Assembly (NCBI GenBank): GCA_963760225.1
Contig: CAVXCD010000003.1
Span: forward strand, 1,240,001-1,304,000
Source of the DNA: 13-2-20CM-66-19 sp963760225
GTDB lineage: Bacteria; Pseudomonadota; Gammaproteobacteria; Steroidobacterales; Steroidobacteraceae
Length of the DNA stretch: 64,000 nt
Reading direction: 5' to 3'
Below, in pieces: positions 46,187-58,762 of this stretch (positions are counted from its first letter, which is position 1; the number at the start of each line of letters is the position of its first letter). Made by a program: the position numbers and the translations under genes. The notes below the pieces were generated by a model. The model saw nothing but the letters and a program-made list of their open reading frames with translations, did not search any database and was not told where the DNA came from.

Positions 46187-47553
46187 GTCTCGTCTGGTAC
46201 CTGCTGTGGTTCGTGGTGGCCGTTGGCCTGCTGGTCACGGTCCATGAATTCGGCCATTTCTGGGTCGCGCGGCGCCTGGGTTTCAAGGTGCTGCGCTTTT
46301 CGGTGGGGTTCGGCAGGCCGCTCTTGACGCGTGTGGCCGGCGCCGACCGCGTCGAGTACGTGCTGGCCGCCATTCCGCTCGGCGGCTACGTGAAGCTGCT
46401 CGACGAGCGCGAAGGTCCGGTGGATCCGGTCGACCTGCCGCGATCCTTCACGCATCGACCGCCGTGGCAGCGCATCGTGGTGCTGCTCGCCGGTCCGGGC
46501 TTCAACATCCTGTTCGCCGTGCTGGTCCTGTGGGGCATGCTGTGGGTGAACGGCGTGACCGAGGTGCGGCCCACGGTCGGCGATGTGACCGCCGGTTCGC
46601 TCGCCGCGCGCGCGGGACTGAAGTCAGGAGATGAGATCCGCGCGATCAACGGCAGCGCGGTGAGCGGGCAGCGCGACGTGGTGTTCGGGCTGCTCGATGC
46701 CATGAGCGCACGCGGTGAGGCGGACCTCGCGGTCCGGGGCAGCGACGGCGGCAGCCGCGAGGCGCGACTTTACGTGCCCGACGCCGACGAGCGGCGCCGT
46801 CTCACCGAGCCGACGCAGCTGTTCCGCGGGCTCGGGTTTCAGTTCTGGACACCCACGGTGCCGGCGGTGTTCGGCGAAGTCATGCCCGACGGGCCGGCGG
46901 CGCGCGCCGGGCTGCACAGCGGCGATCGCGTCGTGGCGATCGACGGGGTACCGATGCGCGACTTCCGGCAGATCGTCGACTACATCAGCGCCCGGCCCGC
47001 CGCGCGCATCAACATTGCCTACGAGCGCGCCGGCCTCACGCAAAGCGCCGCCGTGCAGGTGGCGGGCGAGCACAGCGATGGCCGCCTGATCGGGCGCATC
47101 CGCGTGCGGCCGCCGGCGATCGCCTATCCGCCGGGGATGCTGCTGCATACCAGTCTCGGCGGGGCTGCGGCGCTCGGTCGTGCCGGCGGGGAAGCCTGGA
47201 GCATGACGCTGCTGCAGGGGCGGTTGTTCTGGCGCATGGTGCTCGGACGCGTGTCGCTGAAGAATCTGAGCGGGCCGCTGTCGATCGCCGAGTTCGCCGG
47301 CGATTCGGCCGAGGCGGGCGTGGCCGCATTCCTGAGCTTCCTGGTGCTGATCTCGCTCTCGCTGGGATTTCTCAACCTGCTGCCGATCCCGATCCTCGAC
47401 GGCGGACAGATTGTGTTCCAGCTGGTGGAGTGGCTGAAGGGCAGCCCGCTGTCGGAGCGGGCGCAGGCGCTCGGCCAGCAGGTGGGCATCGCCTTGCTCA
47501 TCGTCCTGATGGGTGTCGCGCTATACAACGATATTGCGCGCCAGTTCAGTTGA
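46183..47553 (+). CDS. rseP: Site-2 intramembrane protease RseP
   Basis: 456 residues, ATG overlapping the dxr stop. Zinc motif HEFGHF in the first helix, two PDZ domains (GDVTAGSLAARAGLKSGDEI and VMPDGPAARAGLHSGDRVV), and the second metal motif NLLPIPILDGGQ. Cleaves the anti-sigma factor RseA in the envelope stress response. Confidence 0.96.
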   Translation: MSLVWYLLWFVVAVGLLVTVHEFGHFWVARRLGFKVLRFSVGFGRPLLTRVAGADRVEYVLAAIPLGGYVKLLDEREGPVDPVDLPRSFTHRPPWQRIVVLLAGPGFNILFAVLVLWGMLWVNGVTEVRPTVGDVTAGSLAARAGLKSGDEIRAINGSAVSGQRDVVFGLLDAMSARGEADLAVRGSDGGSREARLYVPDADERRRLTEPTQLFRGLGFQFWTPTVPAVFGEVMPDGPAARAGLHSGDRVVAIDGVPMRDFRQIVDYISARPAARINIAYERAGLTQSAAVQVAGEHSDGRLIGRIRVRPPAIAYPPGMLLHTSLGGAAALGRAGGEAWSMTLLQGRLFWRMVLGRVSLKNLSGPLSIAEFAGDSAEAGVAAFLSFLVLISLSLGFLNLLPIPILDGGQIVFQLVEWLKGSPLSERAQALGQQVGIALLIVLMGVALYNDIARQFS

Positions 47554-47693
47554 GTCACAGCCACGGCGCGCAACGCAGGCGCGGAACCTGGAGGGCACCC
47601 CCCGCCGGTGCGGTCTGCGGTCCTCGAATAGTGCAACGTACGAGATGAACGTCGCGGCGGCGCCGCGGCGTAAGGGGTAGGGGTGGTAAGAAC

Positions 47694-50399
47694 ATGAACA
47701 GGCGCGCAGCCGGCGGTCTCGCTCGGGCCGGCGCACCTACGCCTGGGGTCGCAGCAGGCAAGCGCGGCGTAGCGCTCATCGTGCTGGCGTTGACGCTGCA
47801 CGGCGTACCGGCCGCGGCGCAACCCTCGCCCTCAGCGGCCACTCCGGCGCCCGCCACGGAACAACCCTCACCCGCAGCGGCGGGTCCGACGCCCGCCCCG
47901 GCGCAATCCACACCCGCAGCGGCGGGTCCGACGCCCGCCACGGCGCAACCCACTCCTGCGCCCGCGGGTCCGACGCCCGCCGCGCCCGTCCCCGGGCCGG
48001 TGACCGGGGCACCGCAGATGGGACCCCTCGCGGTGCCGCCGCCGGCGAGCACGGCGACGGACTTCAACGTCGGGGACATCAAGGTGGAAGGGCTGCAGCG
48101 CGTCTCAGAAGGCACCGTCTATAACTACCTGCCGGTGAACATCGGCGATCACCTGACGCCGCAGCGCGTGCGTGAGGCGATCCGCGCGCTGTACGCCACG
48201 GGATTCTTCCGCGACGTGCAGCTGCGCCGCGATGGCAACACGCTGATCGTGGTGGTGCTCGAGCGCCCGTCGATCGAAAGCTTCGAGATCACCGGCAACA
48301 AGGACATCAAGACCGAGGATCTGCAGAAGTCGCTGCGCGGCGTGGGACTGGCGGCCGGCAAGACCTTCGACCGCTCGGTGCTCGAGGACGTCACGCAGTA
48401 CCTCACCGACCAGTACTTCGCGCGCGGCAAGTACGGGGTACGCATCGAATCGAAGGTGGAGGAGGAGGCCGGCAATCGCGTCAAGATCAAGATCGACATC
48501 AAGGAAGGCTCGCGCGCCAAGATCCGCCAGATCAACGTCGTCGGCGCCACCCGCTTCAAGCAGAAGGACATCCTCGAGACGCTCGAGCTGAAGACGCCCA
48601 ACTGGCTCTCCTGGTACAAGCAGGACGACCGCTACTCGCGCGAATCGCTGCAGGGCGACCTGGAGAAGGTGCGCAACTACTACATGGATCGCGGTTACGC
48701 GAACTTCCAGCTCGAGTCGACCCAGGTGGCGATCGCACCCGAGAAAGAGGACATCTTCATCACCGTCAACATCGAAGAGGGGCAGGTCTACAAGGTCTCG
48801 CAGATCAAGCTCGCCGGCACCTTCGTCGTGCCGCAGTCGGACCTGCAGCAGCTGCTGCTGATCCACCCGGGCGACATCTTCAACCGCAAGCTGATCACCG
48901 GCTCGCAGGAGCTGATGCAGAACCGCATGGGACGCGACGGCTACGCCTTCGCCAAGGTCGACCCGGTGCCGAGCGCGGACAACGCCAACCACACCGTGGC
49001 GCTCACCTTCTTCGTCGATCCGGGCAACCGCGTGTACGTGCGCAACATCAGCTTCTCGGGCACCAACCGCATCAACGACGAGGTGCTGCGCCGTGAGATG
49101 CGCCAGCTCGAGGGCGGCTGGCTGTCGAACACCTCGCTGGAGCGCTCCAAGCAGCGCATCCAGCGCCTGCCGTACGTGAAGAGCGTGGAGTTCGAGACCA
49201 CCCCGGTGGCCGGCTCGCCCGACCTGGTGGACATCAACTACAAGATCGAGGAAGGGCCGGCGTCGCAGCTCTCCGGAGGCATCGGCTACTCGGAGACCTA
49301 CAAGTTCATGTTGAACGGCAGCTTCGCGGATTCCGACTTCCTCGGCAGCGGTCAGCGCGTCGCGGTCAACCTGAACGGCGGGGCCTTCAGCAAGGTGTAC
49401 ACCATCCAGCACACCAACCCGTATACCAACATCGATAACCTGCAACGCACCGAATCGATCACCTACAGCGACGTGACGCAGTTCGTGTCGTCCTCCTCGA
49501 CCTTCTCGTCGCAGACCATCAGCCTCGGGCCCACCTGGGCATACCCGATCAGCGAGTTCATGTACCTGCGCTTCGGCGCGGCTTTCAACAGTTCGGAGCT
49601 GCTGACCAACTCCGCCACCAGCGCGATCCAGGCGCAGCAGTGGGTGCAGGAGAACGGCCATCCCTACAGCCGCCTGGCGCACGACACTTCCAGCAACAAC
49701 GAGTACGTGTTCTACGGCACCAACTTCCACACGCTCGAGGGAATCGTCGGCTGGGACTGGGACACCCGCAACCGCACGCTGTTCGCCGATCGCGGCATGC
49801 GCATCAACATGTCCTACGCGATCACCACGCCCGCCAGCGACGTGAAGTACTACATCGGCAATTTTCAGTTCGTCAGGTACGTGCCGCTGGGGCACGGCTT
49901 CACGCTGTCGTTCCTCGAGGGTATCGACTACGGCTCGCCGCTCGGGAGCACCACGGCGATTCCGCCGTACCGGCAGTTCTACGGCGGCGGCCCGGACAAC
50001 GTGCGCGGCTTCCGCGAGAGCCGGCTGGGGCCGAAGGACCAGTTCGGCAACCCCTACGGCGGCAACATGCGCATCACCAGCCAGAACGAGCTGATCTTCC
50101 CCATGCCGGCGAAATTCGCCCAGACCGCGCGCGTCAGCGCCTTCCTCGACATGGGCGGGGTGTACCAGACCGGCTCGATCATCAAGTTCTACGGACCGGA
50201 CGAAGTGACCCCGGACTGCTACAGTTTCAAGTGCGAAGGCCTGAAACGCTCGGTGGGTGTCGCGGTGCAGTGGCTGGCGCCGCTCGGCCTCTTCCGCTTC
50301 AGCCTGGGTATGCCGCTGAACGCCAAGTCGGGCGATGGCATCACTACCTGGGGCGACGAGCGGGAGGTGTTCCAGTTCTCGGTCGGCAACGCGTTCTGA
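47694..50399 (+). CDS. bamA: Outer-membrane assembly factor BamA with Pro/Ala-rich insert
   Basis: 901 residues, against about 800 in E. coli. A signal peptide ends near HGVPAAAQP and is followed by about 85 residues of Pro/Ala/Thr-rich sequence with four 14-residue repeats; only then does POTRA1 begin (FNVGDIKVEGLQRVSEGTVYNYL). Five POTRA domains (to about 460) and a 16-strand barrel follow, with the VRGFRESRLGP motif of loop 6 and the terminal Phe in QFSVGNAF. Inserts beta-barrel proteins into the outer membrane. Start ATG 47694. Confidence 0.95.
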   Translation: MNRRAAGGLARAGAPTPGVAAGKRGVALIVLALTLHGVPAAAQPSPSAATPAPATEQPSPAAAGPTPAPAQSTPAAAGPTPATAQPTPAPAGPTPAAPVPGPVTGAPQMGPLAVPPPASTATDFNVGDIKVEGLQRVSEGTVYNYLPVNIGDHLTPQRVREAIRALYATGFFRDVQLRRDGNTLIVVVLERPSIESFEITGNKDIKTEDLQKSLRGVGLAAGKTFDRSVLEDVTQYLTDQYFARGKYGVRIESKVEEEAGNRVKIKIDIKEGSRAKIRQINVVGATRFKQKDILETLELKTPNWLSWYKQDDRYSRESLQGDLEKVRNYYMDRGYANFQLESTQVAIAPEKEDIFITVNIEEGQVYKVSQIKLAGTFVVPQSDLQQLLLIHPGDIFNRKLITGSQELMQNRMGRDGYAFAKVDPVPSADNANHTVALTFFVDPGNRVYVRNISFSGTNRINDEVLRREMRQLEGGWLSNTSLERSKQRIQRLPYVKSVEFETTPVAGSPDLVDINYKIEEGPASQLSGGIGYSETYKFMLNGSFADSDFLGSGQRVAVNLNGGAFSKVYTIQHTNPYTNIDNLQRTESITYSDVTQFVSSSSTFSSQTISLGPTWAYPISEFMYLRFGAAFNSSELLTNSATSAIQAQQWVQENGHPYSRLAHDTSSNNEYVFYGTNFHTLEGIVGWDWDTRNRTLFADRGMRINMSYAITTPASDVKYYIGNFQFVRYVPLGHGFTLSFLEGIDYGSPLGSTTAIPPYRQFYGGGPDNVRGFRESRLGPKDQFGNPYGGNMRITSQNELIFPMPAKFAQTARVSAFLDMGGVYQTGSIIKFYGPDEVTPDCYSFKCEGLKRSVGVAVQWLAPLGLFRFSLGMPLNAKSGDGITTWGDEREVFQFSVGNAF
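47820..47987 (+). repeat. 42-base (14-residue) tandem repeats inside bamA
   Basis: Four units at 47820, 47862, 47904 and 47946. Units 2 and 3 are nearly identical at DNA level; units 1 and 4 are diverged. Consensus residues are QPTPAAAGPTPAPA. The reading frame is kept because the period is a multiple of three, so copy number can change by slippage without breaking BamA. Confidence 0.9.
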
Positions 50400-50458
50400 G
50401 ATACTAGGGGATTGGGCCGGTGCCGGGCCGCAACTCATCAACCAATGCGAGGGTTTCA

Positions 50459-51055
50459 GTGAATCGTTCGATCAGCAGGAAAATGGCAATGTGGTCGGTC
50501 GCGGCAGCCGCAGCCCTGGCGGCCCTGCCGGCCTGGGCCGAGCCGAAGATCGGTGTCGTGGATCCTCAGCGGCTGCTGCTCGAGTCCCCGCAGGGCAAGG
50601 CCATGGCCGATGCCATGCAGGCGGAGTTCGCCCCGCGCCAGCGCACGCTGCAGGCGCAGGGGCAGTCGCTCAAGGCCAAGGAGGAGAAGCTGCAGAAGGA
50701 CGGCGCCACCATGACCGAGGACCAGCGCCAGCGCGCGGAGAAGGACCTGCGCGACGGCGCGCGCGACTTCGAGCGTGCCAAGAGCGAGTTCCAGGACGAC
50801 GTCACCGCGCGCCGCAACGAGGAGCTGTCGCGGCTGCAGCGTACGCTGCTCGAGGAGGTGCGCACCTACGCCAAGGCGCAGAATTACGACGTGGTGCTGA
50901 GCGGCGAGGCGGTGCTGTACGCCACCTCGGCCGACGACATCACTCCTGCCATCCTCGCCGCGCTGCAGGCGCGCAGCGGCGCCGCTGCGCCGGCCAAGCC
51001 GGCCGCCGGCACGCCGCCGCCGACGCCGACGCCGGCACCCGCCAAGCCGCACTGA
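50459..51055 (+). CDS. skp: Periplasmic chaperone Skp (OmpH)
   Basis: 198 residues from GTG 50459, chosen because gaggg lies 6 bases upstream and a signal peptide (AAAAALAALPAWA) follows directly; GTG 50420 is less good. The mature part starts EPKIGVVDPQRLLLESPQGKA and has the long coiled-coil arms. The C-terminal 30 residues are a Pro/Ala/Lys tail not present in E. coli Skp. Carries unfolded porins to BamA, encoded just upstream. Confidence 0.92.
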   Translation: MNRSISRKMAMWSVAAAAALAALPAWAEPKIGVVDPQRLLLESPQGKAMADAMQAEFAPRQRTLQAQGQSLKAKEEKLQKDGATMTEDQRQRAEKDLRDGARDFERAKSEFQDDVTARRNEELSRLQRTLLEEVRTYAKAQNYDVVLSGEAVLYATSADDITPAILAALQARSGAAAPAKPAAGTPPPTPTPAPAKPH

Positions 51056-51084
51056 GCGCCAAGCCGTCTTAGGGAGTGCGCGGC

Positions 51085-52131
51085 GTGCCGGTGTCACTCG
51101 GGGAGCTTGCGGTGCGCTTCGGCTGCGAGCTGCGCGGCGACCCGGACACGCGCATCGAGCGGGTAGCGACACTCGCCACCGCCGAAGCGGGCGCGCTCAG
51201 CTTCCTTGCCAACCCGCGCTACCGGGCGCAGTTATCGTCCACGCACGCCGCGGCGGTGGTGCTGAGCCGCGCCGACGCTGACGCATGTCGCACCGCGGTG
51301 CTGGTCTGCGAGAACCCGTACGCCACCTACGCGCGCATCGCCGCGCTGCTGTACCCGACCGCCCCGCTCACTCCCGGCGTGCACCCGAGCGCGGTAGTGG
51401 CCGCCAGCGCGCACATCGACCCGAGCGCCCGCGTGGGTGCGCTGGCGAGCGTCGGCGAGGGTGTGCGCGTCGGGCCGGGCGCGCTGGTCGGACCGCACTG
51501 CAGCCTGGCAGAGGACGTCGCGCTCGCCGCCGACGTGCAGCTCGTGGCGCACGTCACGCTCGGACGCGGGGTGCTGATCGGTGCGCGCACCGTGGTGCAG
51601 CCGGGGGTGGTGATCGGCGGTGACGGCTTCGGCTTCGCCGCCGCCGACGGCGGCTGGGTGAAGGTGCCGCAGCTCGGCACGGTGCGCATCGGCGCGGACG
51701 TGGAGATCGGCGCCAACACCACCATCGACCGCGGTGCCATCGAAGACACCGTGATCGAGGACGGGGTGAAGCTCGACAACCTCATCATGGTCGGACACAA
51801 CACGCGCATCGGCGCGCACACGGTGATCGCCGGCTGTACCGGCATCTCCGGCAGCGTCACGATCGGCAAGCGCTGCGTGATCGGCGGCGCGGTGGGCATC
51901 GCCGGGCACATCAGCATCGCCGACGACGTGGTCATCACCGGCTACTCGGCCATCAGTCACTCGATCGCGCTCGCCGGGGTATACTCGAGCACGCTGCCGG
52001 CGGAGGAAGCGCAGGTATGGCGCCGCCTGGTGGCGCGCTTCAAGCGCGGTGAGGCGCTCGGGGAGCGCGTACGCCGACTCGAGCGCGCCGCCGGTCTGGC
52101 AGCCGCGCCGCACGATGGGCAACATGACTGA
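51085..52131 (+). CDS. lpxD: UDP-3-O-(3-hydroxyacyl)glucosamine N-acyltransferase
   Basis: 348 residues. GTG 51085 (VPVSLGELA) is preferred over GTG 51076 because agggag at 51071-51076 is then properly spaced. The N-terminal uridine-binding domain (SFLANPRYRAQL) is followed by hexapeptide repeats and the catalytic region IMVGHNTRIGAHTVIAG. Third step of lipid A synthesis. Confidence 0.95.
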   Translation: MPVSLGELAVRFGCELRGDPDTRIERVATLATAEAGALSFLANPRYRAQLSSTHAAAVVLSRADADACRTAVLVCENPYATYARIAALLYPTAPLTPGVHPSAVVAASAHIDPSARVGALASVGEGVRVGPGALVGPHCSLAEDVALAADVQLVAHVTLGRGVLIGARTVVQPGVVIGGDGFGFAAADGGWVKVPQLGTVRIGADVEIGANTTIDRGAIEDTVIEDGVKLDNLIMVGHNTRIGAHTVIAGCTGISGSVTIGKRCVIGGAVGIAGHISIADDVVITGYSAISHSIALAGVYSSTLPAEEAQVWRRLVARFKRGEALGERVRRLERAAGLAAAPHDGQHD

Positions 52132-52579
52132 GGTGCTGCAACTGGACATCCAGGCGATCCTCGAGCGCCTGCCGCACCGCTACCCGTTCCTGCTGGTGGA
52201 CCGCGTGCTCGAGTGCCGTCCGGGCCACAGCATCCGCGCGCTGAAGAACGTCACCTACAACGAGCCGTTCTTCCCGGGACACTTCCCCGGCCGTCCGGTG
52301 ATGCCGGGCGTCATGATCATCGAGGCACTGGCGCAGGCGGCGGGCATCCTGTGCTTCGTCACCAACAACGTCATTCCCGATCACAACACGCGTTTCTACT
52401 TCGTCGGCATCGACAAGGCGCGCTTCCGCCGCCCGGTGGTGCCGGGCGACCAGGTGCTGCTCAGCGCGCAGCTCGAGCGCTCGCTGAAGGGAATCTGGCG
52501 CTTCTCCACGGTGGCGAAGGTGGCGGATCAGGAAGTGGCGCACGCCGACATGATGGTGGCCCCGGAGGCCGCAAGGTGA
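52124..52579 (+). CDS. fabZ: 3-Hydroxyacyl-ACP dehydratase FabZ
   Basis: 151 residues from ATG 52124 (ATG 52115 is an alternative), overlapping lpxD by 8 bases. Hot-dog fold with catalytic His in HFPGRPVMPGVMIIEALAQA and the typical LPHRYPFLLVDRV. Supplies fatty acids for membranes and lipid A. Confidence 0.96.
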   Translation: MTEVLQLDIQAILERLPHRYPFLLVDRVLECRPGHSIRALKNVTYNEPFFPGHFPGRPVMPGVMIIEALAQAAGILCFVTNNVIPDHNTRFYFVGIDKARFRRPVVPGDQVLLSAQLERSLKGIWRFSTVAKVADQEVAHADMMVAPEAAR

Positions 52580-53346
52580 TCGACGCGCGCGCGGTCGTTT
52601 CACCGCAGGCCGAGCTCGCGCCGGACGTGAGCGTCGGGCCGTTCAGCGTCATCGGTCCGCAGGTGCGCATCGGCCCGCGCAGCGTCATCGGGCCGCACGC
52701 GGTCATCAACGGCCCGACCACCCTGGGCGCCGACAACCGCGTGTTCCAGTTCGCCTCGATCGGCGATGCGCCGCAGGACAAGAAATACCGCGGCGAACCG
52801 ACGCTGCTCACGATCGGCGACCGCAACGTGTTTCGCGAGTGCTGCACCATCAACCGCGGCACCGCCGGCGACAAGGGCGTGACGCTCATCGGCGACGACA
52901 ACCTGTTCATGGCGTACTCGCACGTGGCGCACGACTGCATCATCGGCGCCAACACCGTGTTCGCCAACTGCGCGTCCCTCGGCGGTCACGTCGAGATCGG
53001 CGACTGGGTGATCCTCGGCGGGCTCACCGCGGTGCACCAGTTCACCAAGATCGGCGCGCATGCCTTTGTCGGCGGTGGCTCGATCCTGTCGCGCGACGTG
53101 CCGCCGTACGTGATGGTGGCGGGCAATCCGGCGGTGCCGCATTCGATCAACGCCGAGGGCCTGAAGCGGCGCGGTTTCACCGAGGAGCAGGTGCGCAATG
53201 TGCGCGAGGCCTACCGCATCCTGTACCGCTCGGAGCTGCGCCTCACCGAGGCGCTGACCCAGCTCGAGCCGCTCGCCGCGGCCAATCCGGAAGTTCGCGC
53301 GTTCGTCGACTTCATCCACGGTTCCACGCGCAGCCTGGTGCGATGA
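52576..53346 (+). CDS. lpxA: UDP-N-acetylglucosamine acyltransferase
   Basis: 256 residues, GTG start overlapping the fabZ stop with ggagg upstream. Hexapeptide beta-helix with the catalytic His in YSHVAHDCIIG and the C-terminal helical domain. First step of lipid A synthesis. Confidence 0.96.
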   Translation: MIDARAVVSPQAELAPDVSVGPFSVIGPQVRIGPRSVIGPHAVINGPTTLGADNRVFQFASIGDAPQDKKYRGEPTLLTIGDRNVFRECCTINRGTAGDKGVTLIGDDNLFMAYSHVAHDCIIGANTVFANCASLGGHVEIGDWVILGGLTAVHQFTKIGAHAFVGGGSILSRDVPPYVMVAGNPAVPHSINAEGLKRRGFTEEQVRNVREAYRILYRSELRLTEALTQLEPLAAANPEVRAFVDFIHGSTRSLVR

Positions 53347-54578
53347 GCGTGGTGGGCCTGCCGCCTTCGGCCACGGCGCCGTTGCGTGTCGGGATCGTGG
53401 CGGGGGAAGCTTCCGGGGACCAGCTGGGAGCGGCACTGATCCGCGCGCTGCGCGCGCGCGTGCCGCAGCTGCAGTGCTTCGGCGTGGCCGGACCGAAAAT
53501 GATCGCCGCCGGCTGCGAGGCCTGGGCACCTGCCGAGGAGCTGTCCGTCATGGGACTGGCGGAGGTGCTGCGCCACCTGCCGCGGCTGCTGGCGCTGCGC
53601 TCGCAGCTCGCCCGGCGCTTCAGCGCCGCGCCCCCCGATGTGTTCGTCGGCATCGATGCGCCGGAATTCAACCTCGCCCTGGCGCGGCGCCTGAAGCACG
53701 CCGGGGTGCGCACCGTGCAGTACGTAAGCCCGCAGGTATGGGCCTGGCGGCAGGGCCGGGTGCGCGGCATCGGCGCCGCCTGCGACCTGGTGCTGTGCCT
53801 GCTGCCCTTCGAGACCGCTTTCTACGCACGCCATGGCGTGCCGGCGCTGTTCGTCGGGCACCCGCTGGCGGACGAGATCCCCCTCGAGCCGGACCGCGCG
53901 CGCGCGCGCCACGAACTCTCGCTCGACCCCGCAGCCCCGCTCGTCGCGCTGCTGCCGGGCAGCCGCATCGGCGAGGTGGCGCGCCTCGCCGCGCCCTTCG
54001 CTGCCGCGGCGCGCCACATCCACGAGCGCCGCCCGGGCTGGCAGTTCGTGGCACCCATGGCCTCGCGCGCCGCTCGTGAGGTCTTCGACAGGGAAGTGAC
54101 GCAAGTGCCCGGCGCGCCGGAGATTCGCCGCATCGCGGGCGAGGCGCAGCGGGTGCTGGCGGCCTGCGATGCCGCGATCGTCGCCTCCGGCACCGCGACG
54201 CTCGAGACGCTCCTCACCGGGCGGCCGATGGTGGTCGCCTACCGCGTGAGCCCGGTGACCGCCTTTGTGCTGCGGACCATGAGGCTGGTGAAGGTGCGAT
54301 ACTTTTCCCAGCCGAACCTGCTCGCCGGCCGTCGCCTGGTCCCGGAATTCTTCCAGGAGCAGGTGAGCGGCGCGGCGCTCGGCGACGCCCTGCTTTCGGA
54401 ACTGGAGGATCGCGAGCACGTGCGTGAGCTGCTCGAGGAATTCACCGCGGTGCACCGCGCCCTGCGCTGCGACGGCGCCGCACGCGCCGCGGACGCGATC
54501 GTGGCGCTGGCGCGCGGTGAGCTGGCGGCCGCAATACCCGCGGCCACGCCGCTGCAGGTGCCCGATGTACGCCCCTGA
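53343..54578 (+). CDS. lpxB: Lipid A disaccharide synthase
   Basis: 411 residues from ATG 53343, overlapping the lpxA stop by 4 bases. GT19 family motifs VAGEASGDQLGAAL, FVGIDAPEFNL, YVSPQVWAWRQGR and LPGSRIGEV. Joins the two acylated glucosamine halves of lipid A. Confidence 0.96.
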   Translation: MSVVGLPPSATAPLRVGIVAGEASGDQLGAALIRALRARVPQLQCFGVAGPKMIAAGCEAWAPAEELSVMGLAEVLRHLPRLLALRSQLARRFSAAPPDVFVGIDAPEFNLALARRLKHAGVRTVQYVSPQVWAWRQGRVRGIGAACDLVLCLLPFETAFYARHGVPALFVGHPLADEIPLEPDRARARHELSLDPAAPLVALLPGSRIGEVARLAAPFAAAARHIHERRPGWQFVAPMASRAAREVFDREVTQVPGAPEIRRIAGEAQRVLAACDAAIVASGTATLETLLTGRPMVVAYRVSPVTAFVLRTMRLVKVRYFSQPNLLAGRRLVPEFFQEQVSGAALGDALLSELEDREHVRELLEEFTAVHRALRCDGAARAADAIVALARGELAAAIPAATPLQVPDVRP

Positions 54579-55194
54579 GGCGCGCGATCTGGCGCGCGTG
54601 GCAGGCGTCGACGAGGCCGGTCGCGGCCCGCTCGCCGGCCCGGTGGTGGCGGCGGCGGTGATCCTCGATCCGCGGCGGCGTATCCGCGGACTGGCGGACT
54701 CGAAGGTACTCAGCCCCGCCGAGCGGGCCCGACTTGCGCCCATCATCATGAGCCGCGCGCTCGCCTGGGGTGTCGGCCGCGCCGACCGCGACGAGATCGA
54801 CACGCTGAACATCCTCGAGGCAACGCTGCTGGCGATGCGCCGCGCGCTGCTGGCGCTGCCCGTGCCGCCGACCCACGTGCGCGTCGACGGCAACCGCTGC
54901 CCGTGCCTCGCCGACCTCGCCTTCGGCTGCACGGTCGAGGCCATCATCGCCGGGGATGCGCGCATTGCGGCGATCAGCGCCGCCTCGATCCTCGCCAAGA
55001 CGTACCGCGACGCGCTGATGGAGGCGCTCGATGCGCACTACCCCGGCTTCGCGCTGGCGACGCACAAGGGTTACGCCACGGCGGCGCATCTCGAGGCGCT
55101 CAAGGGGCGCGCCCCTTCCGCGCAGCATCGGCGCTCCTTCAGTCCCATGCGGGTTACCGGTGAGGCGCCGTCAAGCTCGTGGGAAGACGAGTAG
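54565..55194 (+). CDS. rnhB: Ribonuclease HII
   Basis: 209 residues from ATG 54565, overlapping lpxB by 14 bases. Catalytic acidic residues in GVDEAGRGPLAGPVVAAAV and VDGNR, plus the GGK-like AASILAKTYRD region. Removes ribonucleotides from DNA. Normal gammaproteobacterial place before dnaE. Confidence 0.95.
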   Translation: MYAPEARDLARVAGVDEAGRGPLAGPVVAAAVILDPRRRIRGLADSKVLSPAERARLAPIIMSRALAWGVGRADRDEIDTLNILEATLLAMRRALLALPVPPTHVRVDGNRCPCLADLAFGCTVEAIIAGDARIAAISAASILAKTYRDALMEALDAHYPGFALATHKGYATAAHLEALKGRAPSAQHRRSFSPMRVTGEAPSSSWEDE

Positions 55195-55206
55195 GCGCGC
55201 GGCGCG

Positions 55207-58706
<3,500 letters not shown>

Positions 58707-58722
<16 letters not shown>

Positions 58723-58744
58723 GTTGGCCGACGGCCGTTGAGTT
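58707..58744 (+). repeat. 19-base tandem duplication across the dnaE stop
   Basis: ggccgacggccgctgagtt is followed by the same 19 bases with one change (c to t). The first copy contains the dnaE TGA. The second is untranslated, just before the accA leader. Confidence 0.8.
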
Positions 58745-58762
58745 AGGGTAGGCTTCGCCATC

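Noticed and set aside
47820..47987. CRISPR-like repeat array
   Set aside because: Repeats are contiguous, coding and in frame within bamA, with no spacers.
52839..54578. Long frame extending lpxB upstream through lpxA
   Set aside because: The upstream part is lpxA in another frame. LpxB starts at 53343 where the family begins.
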